Shown piece by piece: positions 33,681 through 41,402 of a stretch of 42,363 nt of DNA. Source of the DNA: an uncultured Blautia sp. GTDB taxonomy: Bacteria; Bacillota; Clostridia; Lachnospirales; Lachnospiraceae. A program made the translations under genes and the position numbers. The stretch covers positions 1-42,363 of the forward strand of contig URVB01000031.1 of the NCBI GenBank assembly GCA_900551075.1, in the 5' to 3' direction. Numbering within the stretch: the first letter of the stretch is position 1; each line of letters begins with the position of its first letter. The notes under the pieces were generated by a model that ran no database searches, was not told the origin of the DNA, and was given only the letters and a program-made list of their open reading frames with translations.

Positions 33681-34412
33681 ATGGGAATAATTACAATATT
33701 ATGGGAAAAATGGACAGAATTTAAACGGGATTTTTATAAGATCACATTGGCGGCCATGGTGGCGCCCCTTATGTACCTGGTCGTATTCGGTTTGGGTATC
33801 CAGACCACCTCTCACGGAGAACCATACCTGAATTTCCTGATTCCCGGTGTCGTATCGCTGACTACGATGAACGGAAGCTTTAACGCCATTGCACAAAATC
33901 TGAATGTCCAGAGACTTTATGAAAAGGCCTTTGACCAGGTGATGATCTCCCCTACTCCGCTCTGGCAGTTTATTATCGGACAGATTTTGGGCGGCAGTCT
34001 CCGGGGCCTGTATGCAGGAAGCATTATTCTGCTGCTGACTATGCCGATTGAAACAGGACTGATCTTTAACGGACTTTCCTTTTTTATTATGCTCTTAAAC
34101 GGAGCCGTCTTTTCCGCAGTCGGAGTGGTGGTATCCTTCCTCGCCAAGAATCATGCGGATGTTCCGAGGTTTTCCAACTACATCATCATGCCCATGGCAT
34201 ATCTGTGCAACACCTTTTTTTCTGCAGATAAAATGCCGAAGGGGCTGCGCGAGGTAATCTCCGCACTGCCCCTCTCACAGACCAGCAAAATGATTCGAAG
34301 CATTGCTTCCGGCACAGGTGCGGATTTGACGGGAATCCTCGTCCTCCTGGTCTATCTCATCGTTTTCACAGCGATTGCGTTCTGGTTTATTTATAAAAAG
34401 AAAAATCTATAA
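33681..34412 (+). CDS. ABC-2 type transporter permease
   Basis: This 243-residue membrane protein of the NodJ/DrrB class has six predicted spans and the conserved MVAPLMYLVVFGLG and FIIGQILGG regions. The C-terminal helix ends in YKKKNL. ATG 33681 follows GGAG by 7 bases. An earlier in-frame ATG (33645) gives 12 extra residues and has no site. The 81-base spacer can form a 7-bp CCGCAGC/GCUGCGG hairpin. It works with the upstream ATPase, probably as an exporter. Confidence 0.88.
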   Translation: MGIITILWEKWTEFKRDFYKITLAAMVAPLMYLVVFGLGIQTTSHGEPYLNFLIPGVVSLTTMNGSFNAIAQNLNVQRLYEKAFDQVMISPTPLWQFIIGQILGGSLRGLYAGSIILLLTMPIETGLIFNGLSFFIMLLNGAVFSAVGVVVSFLAKNHADVPRFSNYIIMPMAYLCNTFFSADKMPKGLREVISALPLSQTSKMIRSIASGTGADLTGILVLLVYLIVFTAIAFWFIYKKKNL

Positions 34413-34426
34413 AATTCTGTTTCCAG

Positions 34427-34461
34427 CGCGGTTGTGTATGCAAGCACATCCGCGTTTTTTT
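34427..34461 (+). terminator. Terminator of the ABC transporter operon
   Basis: CGCGG (34427-34431) pairs with CCGCG (34450-34454), with an inner UGUG/CACA stem, followed by a run of seven T residues (34455-34461). Confidence 0.82.
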
Positions 34462-34558
34462 AATACGGAAGCGCCTCTCCCGACCACTGGTGTACCTTTC
34501 CGCCTGCCTCTTGTAGGATCAGGCTTCCGGCGGAATAATCCCAGGGCTTCAGGTGGAG
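34460..34558 (-). pseudogene. C-terminal remnant of an inositol monophosphatase family gene
   Basis: Just after the radical SAM stop, another frame reads LKPWDYSAGSLILQEAGG, then KVHQWSGEALPY and TAA (34460-34462). This matches the C-terminal PWDxAAGxLLxxEAGG signature of SuhB/inositol monophosphatases, which includes a metal-binding Asp. Upstream of about 34555 the match stops and the radical SAM gene takes over. Only about 32 codons remain with no start or ribosome site, so this is a decayed gene end. Confidence 0.75.
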
Positions 34559-35151
34559 TATACGCGGACACGCAGCGGTATTCCCAGAGAATCAGCCAGT
34601 TCCCGGCTCTTTTTCACATTTTCTTCCCCTATCACATCCACAACTGTAAAGCGCACATCCTCCAAATATTTCCGGCAGTCCTGTGCAAACTTAAGCATTC
34701 CCTCAAAGGACCTTTCCCCGTAAGCCGGACGGACTACCTCGCAATAAGATGCGGCATCCGGCATATTCAGGCTTATCGACACACTGTCTACTGCCCTGCA
34801 GATTTCCTCTGCGGTAGAACGTTTATGGATCAGATCACTGAGGCCATTCGTATTCAGACGAATCTTAAACGGGTACCTCTCACGCACATAAGCGCTGACT
34901 GCAATCAGGTTCTCAAGCACCATGGTAGGTTCTCCGTATCCGCAGAAAACAACCTCTGTACAGTCTCCGAAATCATATGCATCCATTGCCTTTTTGATCT
35001 CCTCCAGGGACGGCTCATGCTCAAACCAGAGATTGCCGGCTTCCCCCACGGAGTCGTCATGATTACGAATACAGAAGGTACATCTGCACGGACACTTATT
35101 CGTAATATTAAAATATACCTGATCCTTATAACGGTATAGAATATCAGTCAT
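34549..35151 (-). CDS. TatD-linked radical SAM protein
   Basis: This is a 200-residue short radical SAM enzyme. The cluster motif is CPCRCTFC, within FNITNKCPCRCTFCIRN, and CGYGEPT and RLNTNG follow as in the family often encoded with TatD nucleases. The reaction is unknown. ATG 35151 is 9 bases after GGAGAGG. An in-frame codon at 35187 would add 12 residues without a site. No tatD is adjacent here. It lies 60 bases after the ECF gene and its 3' end abuts a gene remnant, suggesting a deletion or rearrangement downstream. Confidence 0.88.
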   Translation of the reverse strand: MTDILYRYKDQVYFNITNKCPCRCTFCIRNHDDSVGEAGNLWFEHEPSLEEIKKAMDAYDFGDCTEVVFCGYGEPTMVLENLIAVSAYVRERYPFKIRLNTNGLSDLIHKRSTAEEICRAVDSVSISLNMPDAASYCEVVRPAYGERSFEGMLKFAQDCRKYLEDVRFTVVDVIGEENVKKSRELADSLGIPLRVRVYST

Positions 35152-35211
35152 AAAAAGCTTCCTCTCCTTGTTTAAACTCTTTTCCAATCATACGCATTTG
35201 AGACGCTTAAG

Positions 35212-35757
35212 TCAAATCCCATTTGCAAATCTTTTCTTAAAGCCCATGCGGTCCAGAGCCATTCCGATGATCACAAACACGATGGTACTACCTCCGGACT
35301 GCACGACACTTCCGCTGACAGAAGTAAAAAAGGCCGTAGTAAAGCCGAACATAATTCCCTCTGCGATATAATACCCGGTTCCGGAAATGACAAACGCCAG
35401 GAATAGTGCCACTACATTTCTCTTTGTCACGATCTTAGCCGCATCAGAAGAAAACGGCAGACAGATCAGCATTTTAATGATAATAGTTGCCGGAGCCCAC
35501 ACCGGAGATGTCAGAATATCTGCCAGACCGCCTCCAATCGCACCTGCCGCACATGCATAAGGCATCGGAAGCAGCGCCGCTGCCAGATAGATCAGGGAAT
35601 CCCCCAAATGTACATATCCTCCATTCATGCCTACCGGAATATGACAAATATACGCGGTCATTACGGCAATCAATGCTGCCAGAACTGCCGTTACTGTCAA
35701 GCGCCGAAGTGGTGCTCCTGCCGCCGCCTGTTCTTTTGCTGCTGTTAAATCCGTCAT
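35212..35757 (-). CDS. ECF transporter S component, likely for pyridoxine
   Basis: This 181-residue membrane protein has about six spans and the S-component patterns LTVTAVLAALIAVMT, GGYVHLGDSLIYLAA and GAIGGGLADIL. S components bind a vitamin and dock on the shared EcfA/A'/T module encoded elsewhere. It starts 4 bases after the pyridoxal kinase stop, so vitamin B6 (pyridoxine, pyridoxal or pyridoxamine) is the likely substrate. The specificity is inferred from the operon. Confidence 0.85.
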   Translation of the reverse strand: MTDLTAAKEQAAAGAPLRRLTVTAVLAALIAVMTAYICHIPVGMNGGYVHLGDSLIYLAAALLPMPYACAAGAIGGGLADILTSPVWAPATIIIKMLICLPFSSDAAKIVTKRNVVALFLAFVISGTGYYIAEGIMFGFTTAFFTSVSGSVVQSGGSTIVFVIIGMALDRMGFKKRFANGI

Positions 35758-35761
35758 TGTT

Positions 35762-36631
35762 TTAAGCCTCCCTTAATTCATATAAATATGGTTCAAAGCA
35801 AACGCCATCATTGCGGTCCGTTCCCTCCTGTACAGTATCCCGGATGGCTTTGGAAAGAAAACGCACCGCTTTTCTGACACAGCGCTCCATGCTCTCTCCG
35901 TTTACCAGCCCGGCACACAATACGGAGGCAAATAAATCTCCGGTACCGGAATAGCTGCCGCCTGTTTTTTCTGCGGATATCCATCTGCATGCTCCGTTTT
36001 CCCGGACCAGATTTCCGATTCGTACCGGCTTGCCGGGTTCCTCAACATCCACCCCTGTGATTACTGCAGCCTTTACATGAAACTGCTCTTCCAGCTTCCT
36101 GCCGATCTCTTCAATTTCTGTAAAAAGTTCCGACCCTGTCCGCTGTGTCAAAAACTGCCACCGCTTCTTCATCCCCTCTTTTCCATACAGAAGAAGCAGA
36201 GCTTCTGTCAGATTCGGCGTGATCACCCGGGCCTTACCTGCCAGAATACGCATCTTCTTACACAATTCTTCTGTATACATGCCATAGACCCCGCCTCTGT
36301 CCCCCATGACCGGATCGACCAGGATCAGGGTATTCTCTCTTTTAAAGACTTCTATAAATTCCAGGATTTTGTCTGCCTGCTTTTCCCCTGCCAGATACCC
36401 GGTATAAATACCATCCGGCCAAAATCCTCTTTTTTTCCACTCCTCCATGATGCTTCCGATACGGTCTGTATAGTCATCACAGAAATAAGATTCATATCCG
36501 GTCTGATTGCTCAGCACCGCCGTCGGCAGAGGACATGCCTGGACTCCCATAACAGAAATGACGGGAATTGCCGCTGTCAGGGAACATCTCCCCAATCCGG
36601 ATAAGTCATTCAGCACCGCTATTTTTTTCAC
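35762..36631 (-). CDS. pdxY: Pyridoxal/pyridoxamine kinase
   Basis: This 289-residue ribokinase-fold kinase phosphorylates pyridoxal, pyridoxamine or pyridoxine. Motifs are NDLSGLGRCSL, LPTAVLSNQTGY, DPVMGDRGGVYG, TPNLTEA and the catalytic GTGDLFASV. The start is GTG with GGAG 9 bases upstream. It is divergent from the MocR-like gene and cotranscribed with the ECF S component. It could equally be named pdxK. Confidence 0.92.
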   Translation of the reverse strand: MKKIAVLNDLSGLGRCSLTAAIPVISVMGVQACPLPTAVLSNQTGYESYFCDDYTDRIGSIMEEWKKRGFWPDGIYTGYLAGEKQADKILEFIEVFKRENTLILVDPVMGDRGGVYGMYTEELCKKMRILAGKARVITPNLTEALLLLYGKEGMKKRWQFLTQRTGSELFTEIEEIGRKLEEQFHVKAAVITGVDVEEPGKPVRIGNLVRENGACRWISAEKTGGSYSGTGDLFASVLCAGLVNGESMERCVRKAVRFLSKAIRDTVQEGTDRNDGVCFEPYLYELREA

Positions 36632-36665
36632 TGCTTATCACTCCAGTCTTGTATCTTTTCTTGTT

Positions 36666-36682
36666 ATGGTATAGAATACCAT
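36666..36682. promoter_or_regulatory. Inverted repeat in the pdxY / MocR-like intergenic gap
   Basis: ATGGTAT and ATACCAT are separated by AGA. It sits between divergent start codons and is a candidate operator for the adjacent GntR-type regulator. No strong promoter was identified around it. Confidence 0.5.
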
Positions 36683-36735
36683 TAAAGTGTATCTTGCAAA
36701 ATATCCAAAAATAACTATTTTTTAGAGGACAATTT

Positions 36736-38046
36736 ATGAACCTGCAATTAGAAAAAACAAAAAAAAATGACCACCTCTATATGGAGGTCTATCGCTATTA
36801 TAAGGACCTCATCATACGGCAGAAGCTGCCTGCGGGTGCGAAAATGCCTTCTCTGAGGAAATGTGCCCAGGAGCTGAAGCTCAGTCGTACGACCGTTGAA
36901 AACGCCTATCTGCAGCTTGCTGCCGATGGCTATATTATATCCAGGGCCCAAAGCGGCTATTATGTAACAAACATTGCCGGCCGGCCGGCTCCTCTCCCTG
37001 CTGAATATGAAAAGAGGGAACCATACCGATACAATTTCGCTTCCTCCGACGTGGATCGTGAAAGCTTTCGTTTCGATCTGTGGCGCCGTTATATCAAAAG
37101 TGCCCTCCGCCAGGATGAGCGTCTGCTTTCTTACGGGGAGCCTCAGGGAGAACCGGATTTTCGCGAAGCACTTGCAGATTACATCTGCGTAAGGCGCAAC
37201 GTACTCTGCTCTCCCTGCGATATTGTCGTAGGCGCCGGTGTCCAGAGCCTGCTCCATATCCTTTGCCCTCTTATAAAAGAAAAAAAGACGGTATCCTTTC
37301 CTACACCGTCTTTCATACAGGGAAGCACTGTCTTTCGCGACTACGGCTTTGACGTCCGTTACCGCAACAAGGACTCCGGAGTAATTTATGTATCCCCTGC
37401 CCATATGACCAAATGGGGTGAGATCATGCCGGTGTCCAGAAGACTGGAATTGATCCGCTATGCTTCAGAGCATCACAGCCTGATCATTGAGGATGATTTT
37501 GAAAATGAGTTTGTCTACCTGCAGAAACCGACCCCTTCTCTGTTCAGTCTCGCAGGCGGGCAGGATGTTGTCTACATCGGTTCCTTTTCCAGGCTTTTGC
37601 TGCCCTCCATTCGAATCAGCTTTATGGTGCTTCCGCCTTCTCTCACCGATGTCTATCGCCAAAAAGCGGCAAACTATAACCAGACTGCTTCCAAGGCAGA
37701 GCAGATTGCACTCTGCCAGTTTATCCGGGATGGACATCTGGCAGCGCAGACGCGGAAGCTTCGGCGTCTGTATTCTCAGAAGCTGAAGCAGCTCATCAAA
37801 GCAGTGAGTGATACCTTCGGCTTTGACAGCCGTATTCAGATCGGCGCAGCCGGAACCAGTATCGCATTGACCTTCCCCTGTACGCTTACCGGAAACCAGC
37901 TCATAAAAAAAGCGCAGGAAAAATCCCTGCGCCTGCAGATTTTAAAAGAACTTCCCGGTGAGATCACGGTTATCCTCTCCTGCTCCTCCATGCCTGCACA
38001 GGACTTTCTGCCTGCATGCCGGATTCTCAGAAACCTTATTTCATAG
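36736..38046 (+). CDS. MocR/PdxR-like regulator lacking the PLP lysine
   Basis: This 436-residue protein has an N-terminal GntR winged helix (about 12-80; KMPSLRKCAQELKLSRTTVENAY) and an aminotransferase-like fold I domain (about 110-436). The IIEDDFENEF and SIRISFMVLP segments are conserved. In the PLP-binding motif normally GxFSKxLxPxLR, the lysine is Arg286 (GSFSRLLLP; codon AGG, one base from AAG). Without the Schiff-base lysine it cannot hold PLP covalently and may sense PLP or another ligand non-covalently. Placement opposite pdxY and the ECF gene suggests it regulates B6 salvage. Confidence 0.88.
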   Translation: MNLQLEKTKKNDHLYMEVYRYYKDLIIRQKLPAGAKMPSLRKCAQELKLSRTTVENAYLQLAADGYIISRAQSGYYVTNIAGRPAPLPAEYEKREPYRYNFASSDVDRESFRFDLWRRYIKSALRQDERLLSYGEPQGEPDFREALADYICVRRNVLCSPCDIVVGAGVQSLLHILCPLIKEKKTVSFPTPSFIQGSTVFRDYGFDVRYRNKDSGVIYVSPAHMTKWGEIMPVSRRLELIRYASEHHSLIIEDDFENEFVYLQKPTPSLFSLAGGQDVVYIGSFSRLLLPSIRISFMVLPPSLTDVYRQKAANYNQTASKAEQIALCQFIRDGHLAAQTRKLRRLYSQKLKQLIKAVSDTFGFDSRIQIGAAGTSIALTFPCTLTGNQLIKKAQEKSLRLQILKELPGEITVILSCSSMPAQDFLPACRILRNLIS

Positions 38047-38071
38047 GCTTCGGGTATTGAACATCCGAAGC
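38047..38071. terminator. Hairpin between the convergent MocR-like gene and cbiC
   Basis: GCTTCGG (38047-38053) pairs with CCGAAGC (38065-38071). No clear U-run follows on either strand, so it is only a possible terminator. Confidence 0.45.
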
Positions 38072-38088
38072 TCTGTGAAAGCTCCCAC

Positions 38089-38730
38089 TTAATCCCGCCG
38101 ATTGTCGATCATATAAAGCAGTGCATTGCAGATACAGGCTGCAATGTTGCTGCCGCCCTTTCTGCCTCTGGCAACAATATAAGGTACCTCTGTCTCCATG
38201 ATCAGCTCCTTGGACTGTACCACATTGACAAAGCCCACCGGAACGCCGATGATCAGCTCAGGATTCAGCTTTCCCTCCGCAATCAGCTCATACAGCCTTA
38301 CCAGAGCAGTCGGCGCATTCCCTATGGCAAAGATCAGCTTTCTGTCCATGGCCGCCGCCTTATCCATGCTGGCAGTTGCTCTGGTCGTTCCGTTTTTTCG
38401 GGCGGTTTCAGCTACATCCCCGTCGGACATGAAGCAGTAAACCTCTCCGCCGTAACGGGCAAGTGCACGCTTATTGATTCCGGCCTTTGCCATCTGCGTA
38501 TCCGTCACAATACACGCCCCGTTTCGTATGGCATCTATGGCATGCTCCACCGCCCGTTCCGAAAAGCAGAGATTTTGGGCATAATCAAAATCCGCACTCG
38601 TATGGATACAGCGTTTTACCACCAGCTCTGTTCCGGGAACCAGCGGGGTGTCTCCCAGCTCCTCAGCAATGATCTCAAAGCTTCTCTTCTCAATCTCCAT
38701 AGGTTTCACATTTTCCAATTCAATCCTCAT
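38089..38730 (-). CDS. cbiC: Cobalt-precorrin-8 methylmutase
   Basis: It moves the C-11 methyl of cobalt-precorrin-8 to C-12 to form cobyrinate. The protein has 213 residues from ATG 38730, with GGGAGG 9 bases upstream. A longer frame open to 38850 overlaps the cobQ end and lacks a site. RCIHTSADFDY holds the proton-transfer His, and IFAIGNAPTAL and GVPVGFVNVV are family motifs. It is last in the cbiB-cobD-cobQ-cbiC series, 85 bases after cobQ. Confidence 0.94.
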   Translation of the reverse strand: MRIELENVKPMEIEKRSFEIIAEELGDTPLVPGTELVVKRCIHTSADFDYAQNLCFSERAVEHAIDAIRNGACIVTDTQMAKAGINKRALARYGGEVYCFMSDGDVAETARKNGTTRATASMDKAAAMDRKLIFAIGNAPTALVRLYELIAEGKLNPELIIGVPVGFVNVVQSKELIMETEVPYIVARGRKGGSNIAACICNALLYMIDNRRD

Positions 38731-38815
38731 TGTCCTGCGCCTCCCTGCACATCTCTTTAACTGCATCGTTGATCCTCCATCTGCAGCACCACAGTATGGA
38801 GCATCCTTATCTGTC

Positions 38816-40333
38816 TTATAGCATGTCAATCCCCGCATCCAGAATCTCATATATTTTTTTCATATCCAAATGCTTACGCAGCTCCTCTGCCAAAATGTCA
38901 TACTGGGTTTCCTTAAATGCCGCAAAATCCACACCTGCAAACTGAGATACATCAATTCCCTTTTTATTGCCCAAAACCTGCATCAGCCCTTTTACCGCCT
39001 CTTCTCTGTCGAAGACTCCATGCACGTAGGTTCCGCATACATTGCCGCAAAAAGCACCATCTGCCTTTTTTGTATCAGTCACCCTGTCTCTGATGAATGC
39101 AGCCGGCTGTGCCTCTCCCTTTAAGACGGTTTCTCCCATGTGAATTTCATATCCTTCCAGCCCGATCCCGCTTAAGGGCGCCCATTCTCCTGTCAGATTC
39201 CGGAATTCTCCTTCCACTCTTGTTCTCGTCTTCTGTCTGGCAAAAACAGTATCCATAGGAAGAAGGCCCATCCCTCTCATACTTCCTCCGGCCTCTACCT
39301 GACAGGGATCACTCAAAGCTTCTCCCAGCATCTGATAACCTCCGCAGACACCGAAAATCAGTTTCCCCCGGTATGCCTCCTTCAATATAGATGCCTCCAT
39401 ACCACTCTCCCTCATCCAGCGGAGATCCTCCATAGTATTTTTGGTACCGGGAAGAATGATCAGGTCCGGATTTTTCAGCTCATGAGGCTGCCGTACATAC
39501 CGAAGAGAAACACCAGGTATACTTTCCAACGGATTAAAATCCGTAAAATTGGAAATTCTCGGAAGACGGATCACTGCAATGTCAATGGCTCCGATTTCCT
39601 GTTTCCCGTTAAACCGCTCCGACAGACTGTCTTCATCCTCTAACTGAACCTGTATAAACGGAGTCACCCCCACAACCGGAATCTGACTTCTCTCCTCCAG
39701 CATTTCCAGACCAGGCTCCAGAATCGTCTTATCCCCCCGGAATTTATTGATGATGAGCCCTTTCACCATGGCACGCTCATCCTCTTCCAGCAAATCTACC
39801 GTTCCGATCAGTTGAGCAAACACGCCGCCTCTGTCAATGTCCCCAACCAGAAGCACCGGTGCTTTTGCCAGTTTCGCCATCCCCATGTTTACAAAGTCTT
39901 CCGCCTTCAGGTTGATCTCAGCAGGACTTCCCGCCCCCTCTATCACAAGGATATCATTTTGTTCTGACAGTTTCCGGAAAGCCTTCATGATCTCCGGAAG
40001 CAGGTTCTTCTTATATTTGTAATAGTCACGGGCATTCATTGTTCCCCGGACCTCGCCGTTTACGATAACCTGAGACCCCATATCATTCGTAGGCTTCAAA
40101 AGTATGGGATTCATCAGCACAGAGGGAGCGATTCCTGCCGCCTCCGCCTGCATGACCTGTGCTCTTCCCATTTCCAGCCCTTCATCCGTAATAAATGAAT
40201 TCAATGCCATATTCTGTGACTTGAAAGGCGCAACCTTATATCCATCCTGCTTAAAAATCCTGCACAGTCCCGCTGCCAGCAGGCTTTTTCCGGCATTGGA
40301 CATCGTGCCCTGTATCATGATCGTTTTTGCCAT
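38816..40333 (-). CDS. cobQ: Cobyric acid synthase (glutamine-dependent)
   Basis: It amidates adenosylcobyrinate diamide at four side chains with glutamine and ATP. The 505 residues are normal. The N-terminal ATPase domain has IQGTMSNAGKSLL and KSQNMALNS. The C-terminal glutaminase has Cys in FGVCGGYQM and His in YVHGVFD. It starts 3 bases after cobD. It is another glutamine-spending enzyme, though it lies outside the nitrogen block. Also called cbiP. Confidence 0.96.
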   Translation of the reverse strand: MAKTIMIQGTMSNAGKSLLAAGLCRIFKQDGYKVAPFKSQNMALNSFITDEGLEMGRAQVMQAEAAGIAPSVLMNPILLKPTNDMGSQVIVNGEVRGTMNARDYYKYKKNLLPEIMKAFRKLSEQNDILVIEGAGSPAEINLKAEDFVNMGMAKLAKAPVLLVGDIDRGGVFAQLIGTVDLLEEDERAMVKGLIINKFRGDKTILEPGLEMLEERSQIPVVGVTPFIQVQLEDEDSLSERFNGKQEIGAIDIAVIRLPRISNFTDFNPLESIPGVSLRYVRQPHELKNPDLIILPGTKNTMEDLRWMRESGMEASILKEAYRGKLIFGVCGGYQMLGEALSDPCQVEAGGSMRGMGLLPMDTVFARQKTRTRVEGEFRNLTGEWAPLSGIGLEGYEIHMGETVLKGEAQPAAFIRDRVTDTKKADGAFCGNVCGTYVHGVFDREEAVKGLMQVLGNKKGIDVSQFAGVDFAAFKETQYDILAEELRKHLDMKKIYEILDAGIDML

Positions 40334-40336
40334 TGT

Positions 40337-41392
40337 TTATCCCTTCTGAGGTAAAACCTCAATCTCCCTCAACGCCTTAATGAGCAGTTGATTTTCCTCA
40401 TGTTTTCTGACCGCCACACGAAAATATCCCTTCTGAAGCCCCGGATAATTGCTGCAGTCCCGAATCAAAATGCCTTTTTCTATGCATGCCTCAAACAAAT
40501 TCTCCGGTCCTTTAAAAAAGAGATAATTCGCCTGGGAGGGATAGACCTCAAGCCCCAGCTCCTCCATCTCCTTTTTCAGAAATTCGGCCTCCTCCAACAC
40601 CATCCGGCGGCCCTCTTCCACATACGCGCTCTCTTTCAGTGCAGCAATTCCTGCTGCCTGGGCCATAGAAGAGATATTCCAGGGCTGTGTCACAAGCTCC
40701 ATTTCTTTCAGAAATTCCCTGTTTTCACAGATGCCGTAGCCCAGCCGGATGCCTGCCATGGCATAGCGCTTGGTAAAGGCTTTTAGCAGAAACAGGTTGT
40801 GATATCTGTGTATCTGTGCCTTCAGGCTGTAAGCTCCGGGCTTTTTTACAAAGTCCAGAAAGCATTCATCCACCACCAGCAGAATCTCCAGCTCCCGGCA
40901 GCGTCTCAGCACCTCAAACAAAAAATCCCGTTCCAGAAGAATTCCCGTAGGATTATTGGGGTTACAGAGAAATACGATATCCAGCCCTTTATGAAGCGCC
41001 TGCATAAAATCCGGCTGCACCTGAAAGCCGTTTTCTTCCCTCAGTACATAATGCCGGACTTCACAGCCCACACTCAGAAGCGCCTGCTCATATTCCGCAA
41101 AGGTCGGCGCCGGAACAAGCGCCTTCTTCGGCCGCCTTGCCCTGCATACGGAAAACACCAGCTCCGCAGCCCCGTTTCCGCAGATTATACTGTCCGCATC
41201 CATTCCCTCGTATTCCGCTAACGCCTCACGCAGAGGTTCATATCCCACCTGCGGATAATCAGAAATATGCTCCAGGCTTTCCACAACCGCCTCTTTCACA
41301 CTCCCGGGAGTTCCGAGAGGATTGCAGTTGGCGGAAAAATCCAGACACCCCCTGTATTGATAAATATTTCCTCCATGTATGTGTTTTGTCAT
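40337..41392 (-). CDS. cobD: L-threonine-O-3-phosphate decarboxylase
   Basis: This PLP enzyme makes aminopropanol phosphate for the cobalamin nucleotide loop. It has 351 residues of the histidinol-phosphate aminotransferase fold. HGGNIYQYRG, LDFSANCNPLGTP, CNPNNPTG and the PLP lysine in AFTKRYAMAGIRLGYG match CobD rather than HisC, as does the operon. It lies 10 bases after cbiB. Confidence 0.93.
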   Translation of the reverse strand: MTKHIHGGNIYQYRGCLDFSANCNPLGTPGSVKEAVVESLEHISDYPQVGYEPLREALAEYEGMDADSIICGNGAAELVFSVCRARRPKKALVPAPTFAEYEQALLSVGCEVRHYVLREENGFQVQPDFMQALHKGLDIVFLCNPNNPTGILLERDFLFEVLRRCRELEILLVVDECFLDFVKKPGAYSLKAQIHRYHNLFLLKAFTKRYAMAGIRLGYGICENREFLKEMELVTQPWNISSMAQAAGIAALKESAYVEEGRRMVLEEAEFLKKEMEELGLEVYPSQANYLFFKGPENLFEACIEKGILIRDCSNYPGLQKGYFRVAVRKHEENQLLIKALREIEVLPQKG

Positions 41393-41402
41393 GCTTTTTC
41401 TC

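Noticed and set aside
34413..34548. Simple empty intergenic gap after the ABC operon
   Set aside because: Translation of the minus strand showed the inositol monophosphatase C-terminal signature, so it is listed as a gene remnant.
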